Shown piece by piece: positions 63,630 through 64,000 of a DNA stretch of 64,000 nt; position 1 is the first letter of the stretch; every line of letters begins with the position of its first letter. The notes beneath the pieces are model-generated. The model made no database searches and had not been told where the DNA came from. It worked only from the letters and a program-made list of their open reading frames with translations. The DNA lies in assembly GCA_029219165.1 (NCBI GenBank), contig JAQXSW010000021.1, forward strand, positions 92,474-156,473, read 5' to 3'. Both the position numbers and the translations under genes were made by a program. The stretch is from Oscillospiraceae bacterium. GTDB lineage: Bacteria > Bacillota > Clostridia > Oscillospirales > Acutalibacteraceae.

Positions 63630-64000
63630 CTAAATTTGGGTTTCACCATTCTCCCATCGGCTCCCGAAATCACCGCTTTCGGGCAAAGCAAGCCCTGTTT
63701 CCATTGCCTGTGCCGAGGTGATTTTAGAACTGTAATCAAGGTGCGCATAGATATTTGCCGTTGTGGTAAAATCGCTGTGCCCGAGCCACTCCTGAATGTG
63801 CTTAAGGGGTACGCCGTTTGCAAGCAATAAGCTCGCACAGCTATGCCGAAGATCGTGAAAGCGCATACGGCGCAGTCCGTGCCTTTCAAGAAACTTCGGA
63901 AAAGCCGATGTCAAATAATTCATCTTCATCCGTTCGCCCATTTCATCCACAAACACAAAGCCGTCGTATTCGTAGTTATAGCAGTTGCCGCAGACTTTCT
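63630..64000 (-). CDS. int: Tyrosine recombinase (integrase), C-terminal part; 5' end outside window
   Basis: The frame is open from the right edge to the stop at 63630, ~123 residues visible. Catalytic landmarks are MRFHDLRHSCASLLLANG (box II His and Arg), HIQEWLGHSDFTTTANIYAHL (final His/Trp and the nucleophile Tyr). A Cys pair (VCGNCYNYEYDG) precedes them. It resembles integrases of Clostridia phages and integrative conjugative elements. G+C is visibly higher than in the host genes, a sign of transfer. It converges on tRNA-Ser, so this is the integrase-proximal end of an element extending to the right. Confidence 0.92.
   Translation of the reverse strand, partial: KVCGNCYNYEYDGFVFVDEMGERMKMNYLTSAFPKFLERHGLRRMRFHDLRHSCASLLLANGVPLKHIQEWLGHSDFTTTANIYAHLDYSSKITSAQAMETGLALPESGDFGSRWENGETQI

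Noticed and set aside
63461..63889. 142-residue minus-strand reading frame at the tRNA/integrase junction
   Set aside because: It crosses the tRNA-Ser and the terminator and is out of frame with the clearly recognisable integrase.

Overview
The window is a stretch of low-G+C Firmicutes chromosome (roughly 38-40% G+C by eye). It most likely comes from a spore-forming, anaerobic member of the class Clostridia, probably the Ruminococcaceae/Oscillospiraceae. This rests on dipicolinate synthase (dpaAB), AddAB instead of RecBCD, a T-box in front of pheST, IreB, a membrane pyrophosphatase of the K+-dependent type, BspA-type leucine-rich repeats and Thr-rich extracytoplasmic linkers. The species cannot be named from the sequence alone. 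Most of the window is dense housekeeping sequence, and accessory DNA begins only at the right edge.

Layout. 1-1914 (minus): murC followed by an L,D-transpeptidase that runs off the left edge. 2053-10350 (plus): dpaA-dpaB, then addB-addA, ending in a bidirectional terminator. 10391-13586 (minus): an OmpR-type response regulator and its histidine kinase. 13670-14725: a secreted leucine-rich-repeat protein. 14829-24465 (minus): a nine-gene operon tmk-DUF2156-GNAT-DJ-1-mltG-U32 peptidase-dgt-dnaG-rpoD, with a good promoter before tmk and a strong terminator after rpoD. 24620-24976: a solitary mazF. 25163-27108: acpS-nnr. 27164-30913 (plus): promoter, phenylalanine T-box and pheS-pheT. 30982-31561: ireB and a small unknown gene. 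31607-34369 (minus): an HlyD-like adaptor and a MacB-type permease with no ATPase beside them. 34468-35884: an orphan lipoprotein, a YigZ protein and rpmE.

36041-48917 (minus) is the division and cell-wall cluster: mraZ-rsmH-ftsL-PBP-murF-mraY-ftsW-murG-murA-ftsQ, then ftsZ behind its own promoter. murE and murD are absent from it and murC sits elsewhere. 49231-51255 is the pyrophosphatase. 51325-58530 holds two divergent c-di-GMP proteins, each with a degenerate GGDEF domain, an apparently intact EAL domain and unusual C-terminal sensor-like regions. 58700-61341 is mscL, a LarC-like gene and a CaCA cation antiporter. 61401-63213 is a NudC/MGMT-like/AlkD-like repair and clean-up operon. The right end has a 5' half tRNA-Ser relic, an intact tRNA-Ser(CGA) and the 3' part of a tyrosine integrase gene. 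This marks the edge of an integrated element.

The observation I rate highest is the gene at 59129-60328. It joins the N-terminal LarC domain (nickel-pincer cofactor synthesis) to a C-terminal CsoR/RcnR-like metal-sensor domain in the place where LarC2 normally sits, with His-rich segments between them. Next are the in-frame 21-bp repeat array inside ftsQ, the paired c-di-GMP proteins with intergenic direct repeats, the MraZ-box-like repeats in the mraZ leader, and the tRNA-Ser duplication scar beside the integrase. All assignments come from reading the sequence and remembered family features. No database search was run.
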